Source of the DNA: Paenibacillus pini JCM 16418
GTDB taxonomy: Bacteria; Bacillota; Bacilli; Paenibacillales; Paenibacillaceae
Assembly (NCBI RefSeq): GCF_000576305.1
Contig: NZ_BAVZ01000001.1
Coordinates: forward strand, 62,001 to 126,000
Direction: 5' to 3'
DNA length: 64,000 nt
Part shown: in pieces, positions 17,967-25,238 of the stretch
Layout: each line of letters opens with the position of its first letter
How positions within the stretch are numbered: position 1 is the stretch's first letter
Translations under genes and position numbers: made by a program
Notes under the pieces: model-generated
Database searches by the model: none
Told to the model about the DNA's origin: nothing
The model's input: the letters and a program-made list of their open reading frames with translations, nothing else

Positions 17967-18740
17967 TTAATTAAATGTGCCAATAGATTTAAGAATGTTT
18001 CTTGCAACAGTAAAGTGAGGGAAGAATCCCTTTGAGAGAGGAATGTTAAGTTCATTCTCCAATGTAATAAGATGAGTATTACATTCACTCGGTGAAATTG
18101 ACTTTATATATTTAATGTTTACTAAAAAGCTCTTATGAGATTGAAAAAGTAAGGGAGATGACTGATTAACTATTTCTTTTAAATTTGAAGTGCTTTGAAT
18201 TTTATTATTATTTGATAATGTTATATCAACCGAATTCTTACTTACCTTTTCCACACATTTAATGAGATTTTCAATAATTATAAGATTTTTATTATTATAT
18301 TTCAAAGTTAGATAATTCATAGTTGTTAGTTCTTTTTCAGCAATTTTCGCTAAATATTTTTCGATAATTCTTTTTGTTGCTAATTGAATAGAAGTTAGTA
18401 AAGTTTCATACTTTGAAAAGTGTATAAAAAAGGGATTTGTATTTGCGTGAAAAATCGTTTTCTTTAGAAGTTCAGCGTCAATTTGATTATTACAAAGAAA
18501 GATCAAATGAGTATCGGATTCTTTTTTAGATAGCTGTGAGAAGATCGCCTGGAGCTGACACACAATATTATTTGTTAACTCTAAAATAAGTACTAAACCA
18601 TTGTTTTTACTAGCGGCTTCTTGCAATTGTTTAATGTTCTTTAAATTAAAAACTCTATTGTTTCTAAAATGAGGCAATAAATCCGCTATTAAAGAATATT
18701 TTGTAGTATAAATAGCGATATCTGGATAAAAAGATAACAA
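17967..18740 (-). CDS. LytTR-family transcriptional regulator with degenerate receiver-like N-terminus
   Basis: The C-terminal part (about residues 150-250) is a LytTR DNA-binding domain: VDITLSNNNKIQSTSNLKEIVNQ, FQSHKSFLVNIKYIKSI and LPLSKGFF-type ending (IPLSKGFF). The first 120 residues have the hydrophobic strand pattern of a response-regulator receiver, but the usual phospho-Asp strand reads LVLILELTN, without Asp. I chose TTG at 18740 because AAGAGGAGG is eight bases upstream; the ATG at 18779 would include that site. It is divergent from the bacteriocin gene and most likely controls it. No histidine kinase gene is nearby. Confidence 0.82.
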   Translation of the reverse strand: MLSFYPDIAIYTTKYSLIADLLPHFRNNRVFNLKNIKQLQEAASKNNGLVLILELTNNIVCQLQAIFSQLSKKESDTHLIFLCNNQIDAELLKKTIFHANTNPFFIHFSKYETLLTSIQLATKRIIEKYLAKIAEKELTTMNYLTLKYNNKNLIIIENLIKCVEKVSKNSVDITLSNNNKIQSTSNLKEIVNQSSPLLFQSHKSFLVNIKYIKSISPSECNTHLITLENELNIPLSKGFFPHFTVARNILKSIGTFN

Positions 18741-18862
18741 AGTGTATAACCTCCTCTTTGGTTGTATAAATATGATCATACACTATATAACCCTAAATAC
18801 TGGAATAAGTGACAATATAATAAAATAAATTATGATATTTTACATTTTGCTTGGTTAATACC

Positions 18863-18888
18863 AAGATATCCCTTAATTTTGATATCTT
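18863..18888. promoter_or_regulatory. Inverted repeat, candidate operator for the divergent regulator and bacteriocin genes
   Basis: AAGATATC and GATATCTT are perfect 8-base inverted arms separated by ten bases. They lie about midway between the LytTR gene and the peptide gene. A direct repeat TTTACATTTT (18838-18847 and 18898-18907) brackets them. LytTR proteins usually bind paired direct repeats, so either element could be the operator. Confidence 0.45.
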
Positions 18889-18898
18889 ACTCCTAAAT

Positions 18899-18928
18899 TT
18901 ACATTTTTTTTAAGAATTACAGTAAGAT
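18899..18928 (+). promoter_or_regulatory. Candidate promoter of the bacteriocin gene
   Basis: TTACAT and TAAGAT are separated by 18 bases, 57 bases before the peptide's ATG. The -35 match is poor, as expected for an activated promoter. Confidence 0.4.
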
Positions 18929-18985
18929 GATTCTTGTAGGTGCTTACTTATTGCCTGGCCGGCAAAAAAAAAGGAGGTTTTTAAT

Positions 18986-19177
18986 ATGGTATGTGCAAAT
19001 AATTGTCCAAGTGGAATGACAGGTGGTTCTCCTCAACCAGGTGCTGATAGCGGATGTGCGTCAAGCAGTGATTGCGTTAGAACTCGTTATCTTACTCAAT
19101 ACTATACGCCATGTTCTATGAACGGAACTATTCAGGTATGGAAATACTGTAACTCTTCTTGGGGAGCATGTTGCTAA
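18986..19177 (+). CDS. Laterosporulin-like, eight-cysteine defensin-type bacteriocin (63 aa)
   Basis: AAAGGAGG lies about nine bases before the ATG. The 63-residue product has cysteines at 3, 7, 24, 30, 43, 55, 62 and 63. From memory, the Brevibacillus bacteriocins laterosporulin and laterosporulin10 begin ACxxxCPDAI and end with C-MNG-x3-YCRTEWG-x2-C. This peptide begins VCANNCPSG and ends CSMNGTIQVWKYCNSSWGACC, so it aligns over its whole length with two extra cysteines and a Ser/Gly-rich insert. There is no signal peptide. A Gly-Gly at 13-14 is inside the aligned region and is unlikely to be a leader cleavage site. I infer a leaderless, disulfide-stabilised secreted antimicrobial peptide served by the downstream genes. 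Confidence 0.82.
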   Translation: MVCANNCPSGMTGGSPQPGADSGCASSSDCVRTRYLTQYYTPCSMNGTIQVWKYCNSSWGACC

Positions 19178-19188
19178 TAATTCTCAAA

Positions 19189-19257
19189 GGTGCCCAAATT
19201 CTTGGGCACCAAATTTAAGTATTGAATTAATTGTGCGCCCCTTGGGCGTTTATTTTT
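19189..19257 (+). terminator. Two tandem hairpins after the bacteriocin gene (attenuator/terminator)
   Basis: The first hairpin is GGTGCCCAA/TTGGGCACC (19189-19210) without a good T tract. The second is CGCCC-CTT-GGGCG (19236-19248), followed by TTTATTTTT. Such elements usually keep the structural peptide transcript abundant and pass only part of transcription to the export genes. Confidence 0.65.
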
Positions 19258-19314
19258 CTATATTGGTGTTATTAATCCCTTTCTTATTAAATTAACGAAA
19301 AGGAATGAAATGAA

Positions 19315-19797
19315 ATGGAAGAAAAACAGTACATGAAATTTCTTAAAAGGCGGCCCATATCTCAATTACCGATTGGTGAAAGGATGAGTAATGATTTCTT
19401 AATCGATCGAACTGATAAGAGAGTGAACATAGAATACGGATCGACAGGTACTATTGTATTTTTTATGAGTAAAACATGCGAAAAATGTGATTTCACAATT
19501 ATTAGTCAATATTCTAAAATTCTTTATTTTAAAACATATATCTTCCTAGATGCTGATGAACAATTCGTTAATGATATTCAACAGCAGTTCCCTTCTTTTC
19601 AGATCCAAAAATCAAATTTAACAGTTTTAAATAAAGAATTAAATGTTGAGGCTGTTCCAATGGTTTACGCCTTAAATAAAGTGGGGCAAATCGTAGGTGC
19701 AGGTATATTTAATACCTACGATAGTTTGCTAAGAAAAATATCCCCATTAGTAGAGGTTTTTGGAACAGGGAGACTTTCTCATGAAAGCATTTCTTAA
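19315..19797 (+). CDS. Thioredoxin-like protein with CEKC motif (bacteriocin locus)
   Basis: The 160-residue protein has a thioredoxin-fold pattern: strand GTIVFFMSKTCEKCDF with CEKC at about residues 55-58, and the cis-proline motif EAVPMVYAL near residue 118. The N-terminal 45 residues resemble the region before the fold in MauD/TlpA-like redoxins (ISQLPIGERM). No signal peptide or membrane anchor is seen, so as annotated it is cytoplasmic. Its last 17 bases overlap the exporter gene. I infer a role in making or rearranging the disulfides of the adjacent peptide; maintenance of a reduced precursor is the alternative. Confidence 0.72.
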   Translation: MEEKQYMKFLKRRPISQLPIGERMSNDFLIDRTDKRVNIEYGSTGTIVFFMSKTCEKCDFTIISQYSKILYFKTYIFLDADEQFVNDIQQQFPSFQIQKSNLTVLNKELNVEAVPMVYALNKVGQIVGAGIFNTYDSLLRKISPLVEVFGTGRLSHESIS

Positions 19798-21571
19798 AGG
19801 ATTCAACCTATTTGTTTTTTCCTTTAAAGAAGTTTGGAAGGTAGATAAAAAGTATTTTTTATTGAATTTAATGCTGCTCATTGTAACGCCTATTCAATTA
19901 AATGCCTCGATATATTTAGGTTCAAAGTTAATTAACAACCTGTCAACTATGTCCTTTAAGCTGATGGATGTGGTTCAACTATTACTTATGATAATTAGTA
20001 TTGAACTATTGATTACAATATTTACTCAAATACAAGTAAAACATAACCTTTCTTTTACAGAAAAATTTAGCATAAGACAAAATAATAGATTGTTAGATTA
20101 CTTTTACGGTATGGATATGGTGGAGAAAGAAAACCCATCTTTTCATGGTAAAGCCAATTATAATGAGTTTGCTTTATCCAAAATTGAAAGTAATTATCAA
20201 TCATTCTTAACTTTGGTTTCCGTATTAATCAGTATTAGCTTATCTATAGCTTTACTTCATAAATTGAATATTCTTGTAATAGTGGGCTTATTAATATTAT
20301 GTATGCTAAGAGGACTTCTCGAGTTGAGAACAATTCGCAATCGTGTCGAGGTAACTAACATATTGCAAACTTCTCATCGTACACATGGTTATTTATTTCA
20401 GATGTTAAACAACTTTTCTGTTCATAAAGAACTTATGATTAATCAATCTTTTGAATTCTTAAAAAAACTTTGGATTAAAAAGAAACGTCATGCTTTTGAA
20501 CTGCAATTTAATCTTGAAAAGAAAACAATTAATTATATTACCATAAGTAAAATCTTATCAGCTGGATGCAAACTATCTCTTTCTTTATTTTGTATTTATT
20601 ATATTTATAAAGGAAATTTGACGATCGGTGATTATATGGCTATCACAATGGCAGCGCCACTTATTGAATCGAATGTTTTAAGTCTGTTTAATGTGTGTGG
20701 AAAATTTTACGAAAATACTAGTTATTTAAAATTTGCAAATGAAATGTTATCTAATGAAATTAATGAAAATGATTCCACTAGGGATGAAATTTCGGAGATA
20801 GACAGCATTGAGGTTAGGAATCTTTCGTTTAAATATCCTAATAGAGATAAAAATGCCTTGAACCATATTAATTTAATGATTAATAAGGGCGAAAAGATTG
20901 CAATTGTTGGTGACAATGCTTCAGGAAAAACTACACTTATTAAGATTATTTTGGGATTATACCAATCAGAACAAAGCGATAACGTATTTTACAATGGAAA
21001 AGAAATTAAGGATATTGACTTGCATTCTCTTTGGAGGAAAACTAGTGTGATTTTTCAGGATTTCACTAAATTCGAGCTTGATATTAGACATAATATTGCT
21101 ATGTCCAATGTATCAGAGATTAATAATGATGAGAAAATTAATAATGTTATTAAGCTTTTCGGTGTCTCGAATATATTAAATCCAGAAAAAGGCCTTGCTA
21201 CTGAATTAGGTTATCTTACCGATGAATCAATCAATCTTTCGGGTGGACAGTGGCAACGGATAGCTTTGGCTAGGGCATTATTTAAAGAAGCGTCGTTAGT
21301 TGTTTTAGATGAACCTACTTCAGCTATTGATCCTAATAGTGAATTAGATCTGTTGAAAAATCTTATCGAGGTGTCTGATGATAAAACCTTAATAATTATT
21401 ACTCATAGAATTGGTATAGCAGCTAATGTTGATAAAATTATTGTTATGAAAGAAGGAGAAATAAAGGAAATAGGCACTCATTATGAATTAGTTAAATCCA
21501 GAGGTTATTATTTCGAAATGTGGACTCAACAAAAAGAATTATATAATAAGCAAGAAGTGGAGGCTGTATAA
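19781..21571 (+). CDS. ABC exporter, fused membrane and ATP-binding domains, no peptidase domain
   Basis: The 596-residue half transporter has six membrane segments in residues 1-330 and an ATP-binding domain from about 345. The motifs are Walker A GDNASGKTT, signature LSGGQWQR, Walker B LVVLDEPTS and switch ITHR. Unlike exporters of double-glycine bacteriocins it has no N-terminal C39 peptidase, fitting a leaderless substrate. The ATG at 19781 follows CAGGGAGA; an in-frame TTG at 19760 is possible. It overlaps the CEKC protein gene and is followed at two bases by a second thioredoxin-like gene. It presumably exports the laterosporulin-like peptide, and may also give self-protection. Confidence 0.88.
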   Translation: MKAFLKGFNLFVFSFKEVWKVDKKYFLLNLMLLIVTPIQLNASIYLGSKLINNLSTMSFKLMDVVQLLLMIISIELLITIFTQIQVKHNLSFTEKFSIRQNNRLLDYFYGMDMVEKENPSFHGKANYNEFALSKIESNYQSFLTLVSVLISISLSIALLHKLNILVIVGLLILCMLRGLLELRTIRNRVEVTNILQTSHRTHGYLFQMLNNFSVHKELMINQSFEFLKKLWIKKKRHAFELQFNLEKKTINYITISKILSAGCKLSLSLFCIYYIYKGNLTIGDYMAITMAAPLIESNVLSLFNVCGKFYENTSYLKFANEMLSNEINENDSTRDEISEIDSIEVRNLSFKYPNRDKNALNHINLMINKGEKIAIVGDNASGKTTLIKIILGLYQSEQSDNVFYNGKEIKDIDLHSLWRKTSVIFQDFTKFELDIRHNIAMSNVSEINNDEKINNVIKLFGVSNILNPEKGLATELGYLTDESINLSGGQWQRIALARALFKEASLVVLDEPTSAIDPNSELDLLKNLIEVSDDKTLIIITHRIGIAANVDKIIVMKEGEIKEIGTHYELVKSRGYYFEMWTQQKELYNKQEVEAV

Positions 21572-21573
21572 AT

Positions 21574-21969
21574 ATGCAGGGAATGAATGAATACAAAGAA
21601 GTAGTTGATTTTAAGGGAAATAAGATTGAATTTCCAAGTAATCAGGTACAATTATTTCTCTTTGTCTCTTTATATTGCAATCATTGTGTAGAATTCTTAC
21701 CCCAAATAAATGTTTTGCGAAGTAAAGTTCCTAACATACAGTTAGTTTTATTCTGTAATGGAGATGAAGAAGAACATCAAGATCTAAGTGATTATTTTCA
21801 TTGGGATTTTCCAATTGTTTTTATTGAACCGGAGAATGCCACTTTGACGTATGATATTGAAACATTTCCATACATGATCTTAATCAAACAACATCAGAAA
21901 GTATTTGCTACTTCCTTAACAGAGTGGGAGAAATATGAAGAACTATTGATTGCGGAGTGTGCGGTATGA
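21574..21969 (+). CDS. Small thioredoxin-like protein with CNHC motif (bacteriocin locus)
   Basis: The 131-residue protein is a minimal thioredoxin fold: QLFLFVSLYCNHCVEFLPQI with CNHC at about residues 35-38, strand IQLVLFCNGDEEEH, and cis-proline motif IETFPYMILI near residue 108. The order resembles MauD/TlpA-type redoxins, but there is no membrane anchor or signal sequence. GTGGAGG lies ten bases before the ATG. Its stop codon overlaps the ATG of the MauE-like gene (ATGA), so the two are translationally coupled, supporting a physical redox partnership as in MauE-MauD pairs. Confidence 0.75.
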   Translation: MQGMNEYKEVVDFKGNKIEFPSNQVQLFLFVSLYCNHCVEFLPQINVLRSKVPNIQLVLFCNGDEEEHQDLSDYFHWDFPIVFIEPENATLTYDIETFPYMILIKQHQKVFATSLTEWEKYEELLIAECAV

Positions 21970-22487
21970 ATTTACCTTTTATCGCGCAGCTACTACTCGC
22001 TTTAATATTTCTAGTATCGTCCATATCAAAATGTCTGGAGATTAACGATTTTCGGTCTAGCATACGAGAATTTGGGATAATGAAAAATAATTATCTAATT
22101 AAAATAAGTGCTATTCTAATGATTTTCATTGAGATGACTACTTCATTATTAATTATATTTTTCTTCCAACACTTATTTACCAGTTTAATTGCAATTTGTA
22201 TGATGCTTTTATTTATTGGAATGTTTATTAAGGTCTCTTTGGAGAAGAAAGAAATACGTTGCAATTGTTTTGGAAAAAGTAATAAACCTACCAATAAGTT
22301 ATACGCTATTATAAGAAATATGTTGATTATAGCTCTAACTATGTTTGCCTGGTATTATCGAACAGATAATCATCAATTTATTATTTCTGAGAAAACGATG
22401 CTATTTACTATTCTAATAAACTCAGCATTTTTTATACTTTTAGTTAAAGAGCAATGGTATAAAAGGAGGCAGGCAGTGTATGCATAA
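21966..22487 (+). CDS. MauE/DoxX-like membrane protein (bacteriocin locus)
   Basis: The 173-residue protein has four to five membrane segments. The pattern SSISKCLEINDFRSSIREFGIM in the first loop and IRCNCFGKS after the third segment are characteristic of the MauE/DoxX group, where CxCFG supplies redox cysteines. MauE-type proteins pass electrons for disulfide formation, comparable to VKOR or DsbB. Start ATG 21966 is eight bases after GGAG; the frame could extend to GTG 21957. It overlaps both neighbouring genes by a few bases. In this locus it probably regenerates the thioredoxin-like proteins. Confidence 0.8.
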   Translation: MNLPFIAQLLLALIFLVSSISKCLEINDFRSSIREFGIMKNNYLIKISAILMIFIEMTTSLLIIFFFQHLFTSLIAICMMLLFIGMFIKVSLEKKEIRCNCFGKSNKPTNKLYAIIRNMLIIALTMFAWYYRTDNHQFIISEKTMLFTILINSAFFILLVKEQWYKRRQAVYA

Positions 22488-22890
22488 CATACTAAGCTAT
22501 ATACTTTGCTTTACCTCACTTGTACTCATAATAATATGTTTAATGAAGTTCAAACAAAATAATGTTCTTGAAAATATAATTAGTGTTATTGAGATAATTA
22601 ATAACAATCAAATAAAAATTACTGAATTAGGAAGCTCTTTCAACCTAATTTTTCTTGATGCCGAATCAGAGCAAGCATTTTTGAAAAATGTGAAGATAAT
22701 TAATTCAAAAGATAAGTCAATAATTTTCTATCGTGCACCTGAGTATAAGATTAAAATGTTCGAAAAAAAAATTCCTGAGAATATGGTGGTATGTTTAGAT
22801 AATGATCTAAGCAAAATGATAAATATAACTAGATATCCCAGTTTGTTTGAACTAAATTATTTGAAAAAAACTATGAAAAAAATAGATTAA
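22480..22890 (+). CDS. Membrane-anchored thioredoxin-fold-like protein lacking CxxC (bacteriocin locus)
   Basis: The 136-residue protein has an N-terminal membrane segment (about 5-22). An extracytoplasmic domain follows that resembles a degenerate redoxin: ITELGSSFNLIFLDAESEQAFLKNV, SIIFYRAPEYKIKM, and an apparent cis-proline motif TRYPSLFEL near residue 125. The catalytic CxxC position is occupied by LDAESE, so it cannot act as a dithiol oxidoreductase; the domain's one cysteine (VVCLDND) is isolated. AAAGGAGG lies ten bases upstream and the gene overlaps the MauE-like gene by eight bases. It may be a chaperone-like partner of the peptide or of the other redox proteins. Confidence 0.6.
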   Translation: MHNILSYILCFTSLVLIIICLMKFKQNNVLENIISVIEIINNNQIKITELGSSFNLIFLDAESEQAFLKNVKIINSKDKSIIFYRAPEYKIKMFEKKIPENMVVCLDNDLSKMINITRYPSLFELNYLKKTMKKID

Positions 22891-22900
22891 GGGTGATCAA

Positions 22901-23311
22901 ATGAAAACTTCCTGTTTTATGGTCGATAGTTGCGAAATACAACAGTCAGAAAACGAGAAAAAACTCATCTATTCTTCACCTATAACCTCGTTGAATGTTG
23001 AAACTCTTCCTTATGTCAGTAACATTAATGTTGTTGTGCACCTAAAGGATATTAAGATTAACGATACAATTATGATCGAGTTACAAATCTTCAATGAAAA
23101 AGGGGAGATTATTGCCTTCACTGAAAAAAATAGCATTGTTGCTAACAAGAATGAATTGAAGACGTATTGTAAAATACAAACCGTTCATTGTAGTGAAGGT
23201 GAGTTTAGAATGGTTCTTTTTTGTAATGGTGAACCAAGCTTTGAATTTAATTACATTGTTTTGTGTGAAGATAAGAATATCTATTTTGATGAAATTTCTA
23301 TACCAGTTTGA
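22901..23311 (+). CDS. Unknown protein at the end of the bacteriocin operon
   Basis: I do not recognise this 136-residue protein with confidence. It is soluble, with alternating hydrophobic strands suggesting a beta-sandwich (INVVVHLKDIKINDTIMIELQIFNEKGEIIAF, FRMVLFCNGEPSFEFNYIVL). It contains five cysteines. The pattern faintly recalls DUF6941-like proteins. AAGGGTGAT precedes the ATG, ten bases after the previous stop, so it belongs to the operon. Its position at the end of a bacteriocin operon makes an immunity role possible, but it has no membrane segment and nothing in the sequence proves that. Confidence 0.55.
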   Translation: MKTSCFMVDSCEIQQSENEKKLIYSSPITSLNVETLPYVSNINVVVHLKDIKINDTIMIELQIFNEKGEIIAFTEKNSIVANKNELKTYCKIQTVHCSEGEFRMVLFCNGEPSFEFNYIVLCEDKNIYFDEISIPV

Positions 23312-23745
23312 TAGACGAATATATAAAAATTCGGACCCATATAAGAGTTGCCTTCTAAGTAGAGAGTAACACTTTTACAGGTCCATTTTATATTTATTAA
23401 TAGAATATTTAGATTTAGGAAAATTAAGTTTTTTGACTTCGATATAAGAAGAGATTAAAATGATTCAAGGGAGAAATTGTGGGTTAAAAAGTTTTATATA
23501 AAAAAACTTGTTCATGTTCTGTTTTTTAACTTATTATAAATTTTTTAATTAAAAGATCATAAATAAGTAAAAACTAAAACTAAAGTCAGATGATAATTCA
23601 AATAACTGTCTTTTTATTGACGTCGATATACTTCTAACTTAAGTTGAATTTTTTCAAATGCCGATAAAAAAAGAAAACGGCATGCATCATAATTGAAAAG
23701 GGATATATTGTATTAAAAAAGGGTTACAGGGGGTTAAAAAGAGAA
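23312..23745. other. AT-rich intergenic region at the right edge of the accessory island
   Basis: No plausible reading frame or strong terminator was found. A 14-base direct repeat, TTGAC-T/G-TCGATATA, occurs at 23433-23446 and 23617-23630; it could be paired promoters or operator half-sites for the following glycosyltransferase gene. The composition returns towards the genome average only within that gene. Confidence 0.45.
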
Positions 23746-24984
23746 ATGTTTGATAAAATTATGATTGTTCTTCAAGTTTTTTTTGGGCTTATTGGATTGT
23801 ACCAAGTAGTTCTTTCGTTTTTTGGATGGTATAGAAAAAAAGAAAATGTGTCTCATTCGCCACAAAAAACATTTGCAGTTCTTGTTGCTGCCCACAATGA
23901 AGAAGAAGTTGTTGGGGCGCTATTGGAAAATTTGCAAAAGATGAAGTATCCACGAGAAATGTATGATATTTTTGTTATTTGTGATAATTGTACGGATAAG
24001 ACAGAGGCTATCTCAAGAAGTTATGAAGGAGTTACACCTTGTGTTAGAACAAATCCTGAAGAAAGAGGCAAAGGATTTGCTTTAGAATGGATGTTAAATA
24101 AGCTTTGGGAAATGCCTAAGTCTTATGATGCTGTAGTTGTATTTGATGCTGATAATTTAGTTGATGTTGAGTTTCTACAATACATGAACAATGATCTTTG
24201 TAACGGAACCAAGGTTATTCAAGGATATCTAGATACTAAAAATCCTGGTGATTCATGGATTAGTGCATCTAATGCTATTAACTATTGGTTCTGTAATCGT
24301 TTGTGGCAGTTACCCCGTTACAACTTAGGACTTTCTAATTTTCTTGGCGGTACAGGTATGTGTTTCGAGAGTAAGCTTCTGAAAGAAATGGGTTGGGGTG
24401 CTACAAGTCTTGTCGAAGATTTAGAGTTTACAATCCGTTGTATTCAACGTGATGTTTATCCTAAAATTAATTTCGATGCTCGGGTCTATGATGAGAAGCC
24501 TCTTACTTTTAGAGCTTCAGCAAGACAACGTCTAAGATGGATGCAGGGACATTTTGAAGTAACTAGAAAATTCCTCTTTCCACTTATTAAACAAGGAATT
24601 AAGGAGAGAAGTTTGACTAAGATTGATGCAGCTTTGTATGTTTTCAACTCATACAATTTCTTATTCGGCTTCTTATTGACAATTATATACTACATCAATT
24701 TCGTCCTTCCAATGGATATGAATATAACTTCGCTATATGGATACTTCCCTTTATGGGTGGCAATTCCATTATCGATTTATGGGGTAGCACAGCTACCACT
24801 TGCAATGTACTTAGAGAAGGTTCCGTTGAAAATGTACTGGAGAATAATCACCTATCCTATATTTCTAATATCTTGGTGGCCGATTACTGTGCATGCATTT
24901 TTTACGCAGAACAACAAGCAGTGGAGTCATACCAAACATACTCGTGTGGTTCGTTTGGAAGAGGTCCAAAGCAAACAAGTTTAA
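23746..24984 (+). CDS. Membrane-bound family 2 glycosyltransferase
   Basis: The 412-residue processive-type GT2 has one N-terminal membrane segment (about 5-27) and a catalytic domain with VLVAAHNEEEVV, the DxD motif VVFDADNLVD, the acid motif VEDLEFTIR and RQRLRWMQGH (QxxRW type). Three or more C-terminal membrane segments follow (about 300-395). It resembles cellulose-synthase or N-acetylglucosaminyl transferase families that polymerise and export a polysaccharide. No accessory polysaccharide genes are adjacent, so the product is unknown. AGGGGGT lies about 14 bases before the ATG. The codon use is more AT-rich than in the ribosomal operon next to it. Confidence 0.85.
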   Translation: MFDKIMIVLQVFFGLIGLYQVVLSFFGWYRKKENVSHSPQKTFAVLVAAHNEEEVVGALLENLQKMKYPREMYDIFVICDNCTDKTEAISRSYEGVTPCVRTNPEERGKGFALEWMLNKLWEMPKSYDAVVVFDADNLVDVEFLQYMNNDLCNGTKVIQGYLDTKNPGDSWISASNAINYWFCNRLWQLPRYNLGLSNFLGGTGMCFESKLLKEMGWGATSLVEDLEFTIRCIQRDVYPKINFDARVYDEKPLTFRASARQRLRWMQGHFEVTRKFLFPLIKQGIKERSLTKIDAALYVFNSYNFLFGFLLTIIYYINFVLPMDMNITSLYGYFPLWVAIPLSIYGVAQLPLAMYLEKVPLKMYWRIITYPIFLISWWPITVHAFFTQNNKQWSHTKHTRVVRLEEVQSKQV

Positions 24985-24998
24985 TTTGATTAAAATAG

Positions 24999-25027
24999 TT
25001 GACAAATTCAATTGGATATGTTAAATT
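24999..25027 (+). promoter_or_regulatory. Sigma-A promoter of the infC-rpmI-rplT operon
   Basis: TTGACA and TAAATT with a 17-base spacer, directly upstream of the L20 leader. Confidence 0.8.
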
Positions 25028-25035
25028 ATTTGAGT

Positions 25036-25192
25036 GTGTTAAACATGAAATGGATTCAAAGCAGGAGCACCAGCTTCTCACCTGTTCTGACGAAAGTTAG
25101 CGGGTTGTTGATCCAATGATTTATGAATGTAATTACTTCATGAAGAATTGATCATTAGGGATGCTGGGTGATAAATCCAGTATCCCTTTTTA
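25036..25192 (+). promoter_or_regulatory. L20-type leader with transcription attenuator (infC leader)
   Basis: The segment around 25066-25110 (GGAGCACCAGCTTCTCACC) matches the L20-responsive leader of Bacillales infC operons as I know it. It ends in an intrinsic terminator, AGGGATGCTGG/CCAGTATCCCT (25157-25187) plus Ts. In B. subtilis, excess L20 binds this leader and promotes termination. Confidence 0.75.
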
Positions 25193-25238
25193 TTATTGTA
25201 TTGCAAGGTATTACAATTAGCTCTGGAGGTGGACGGTT

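Noticed and set aside
18986..19030. Double-glycine leader in the bacteriocin precursor (Gly-Gly at 13-14).
   Set aside because: The N-terminal 14 residues contain two of the conserved cysteines that align with laterosporulins, and the exporter has no C39 peptidase domain.
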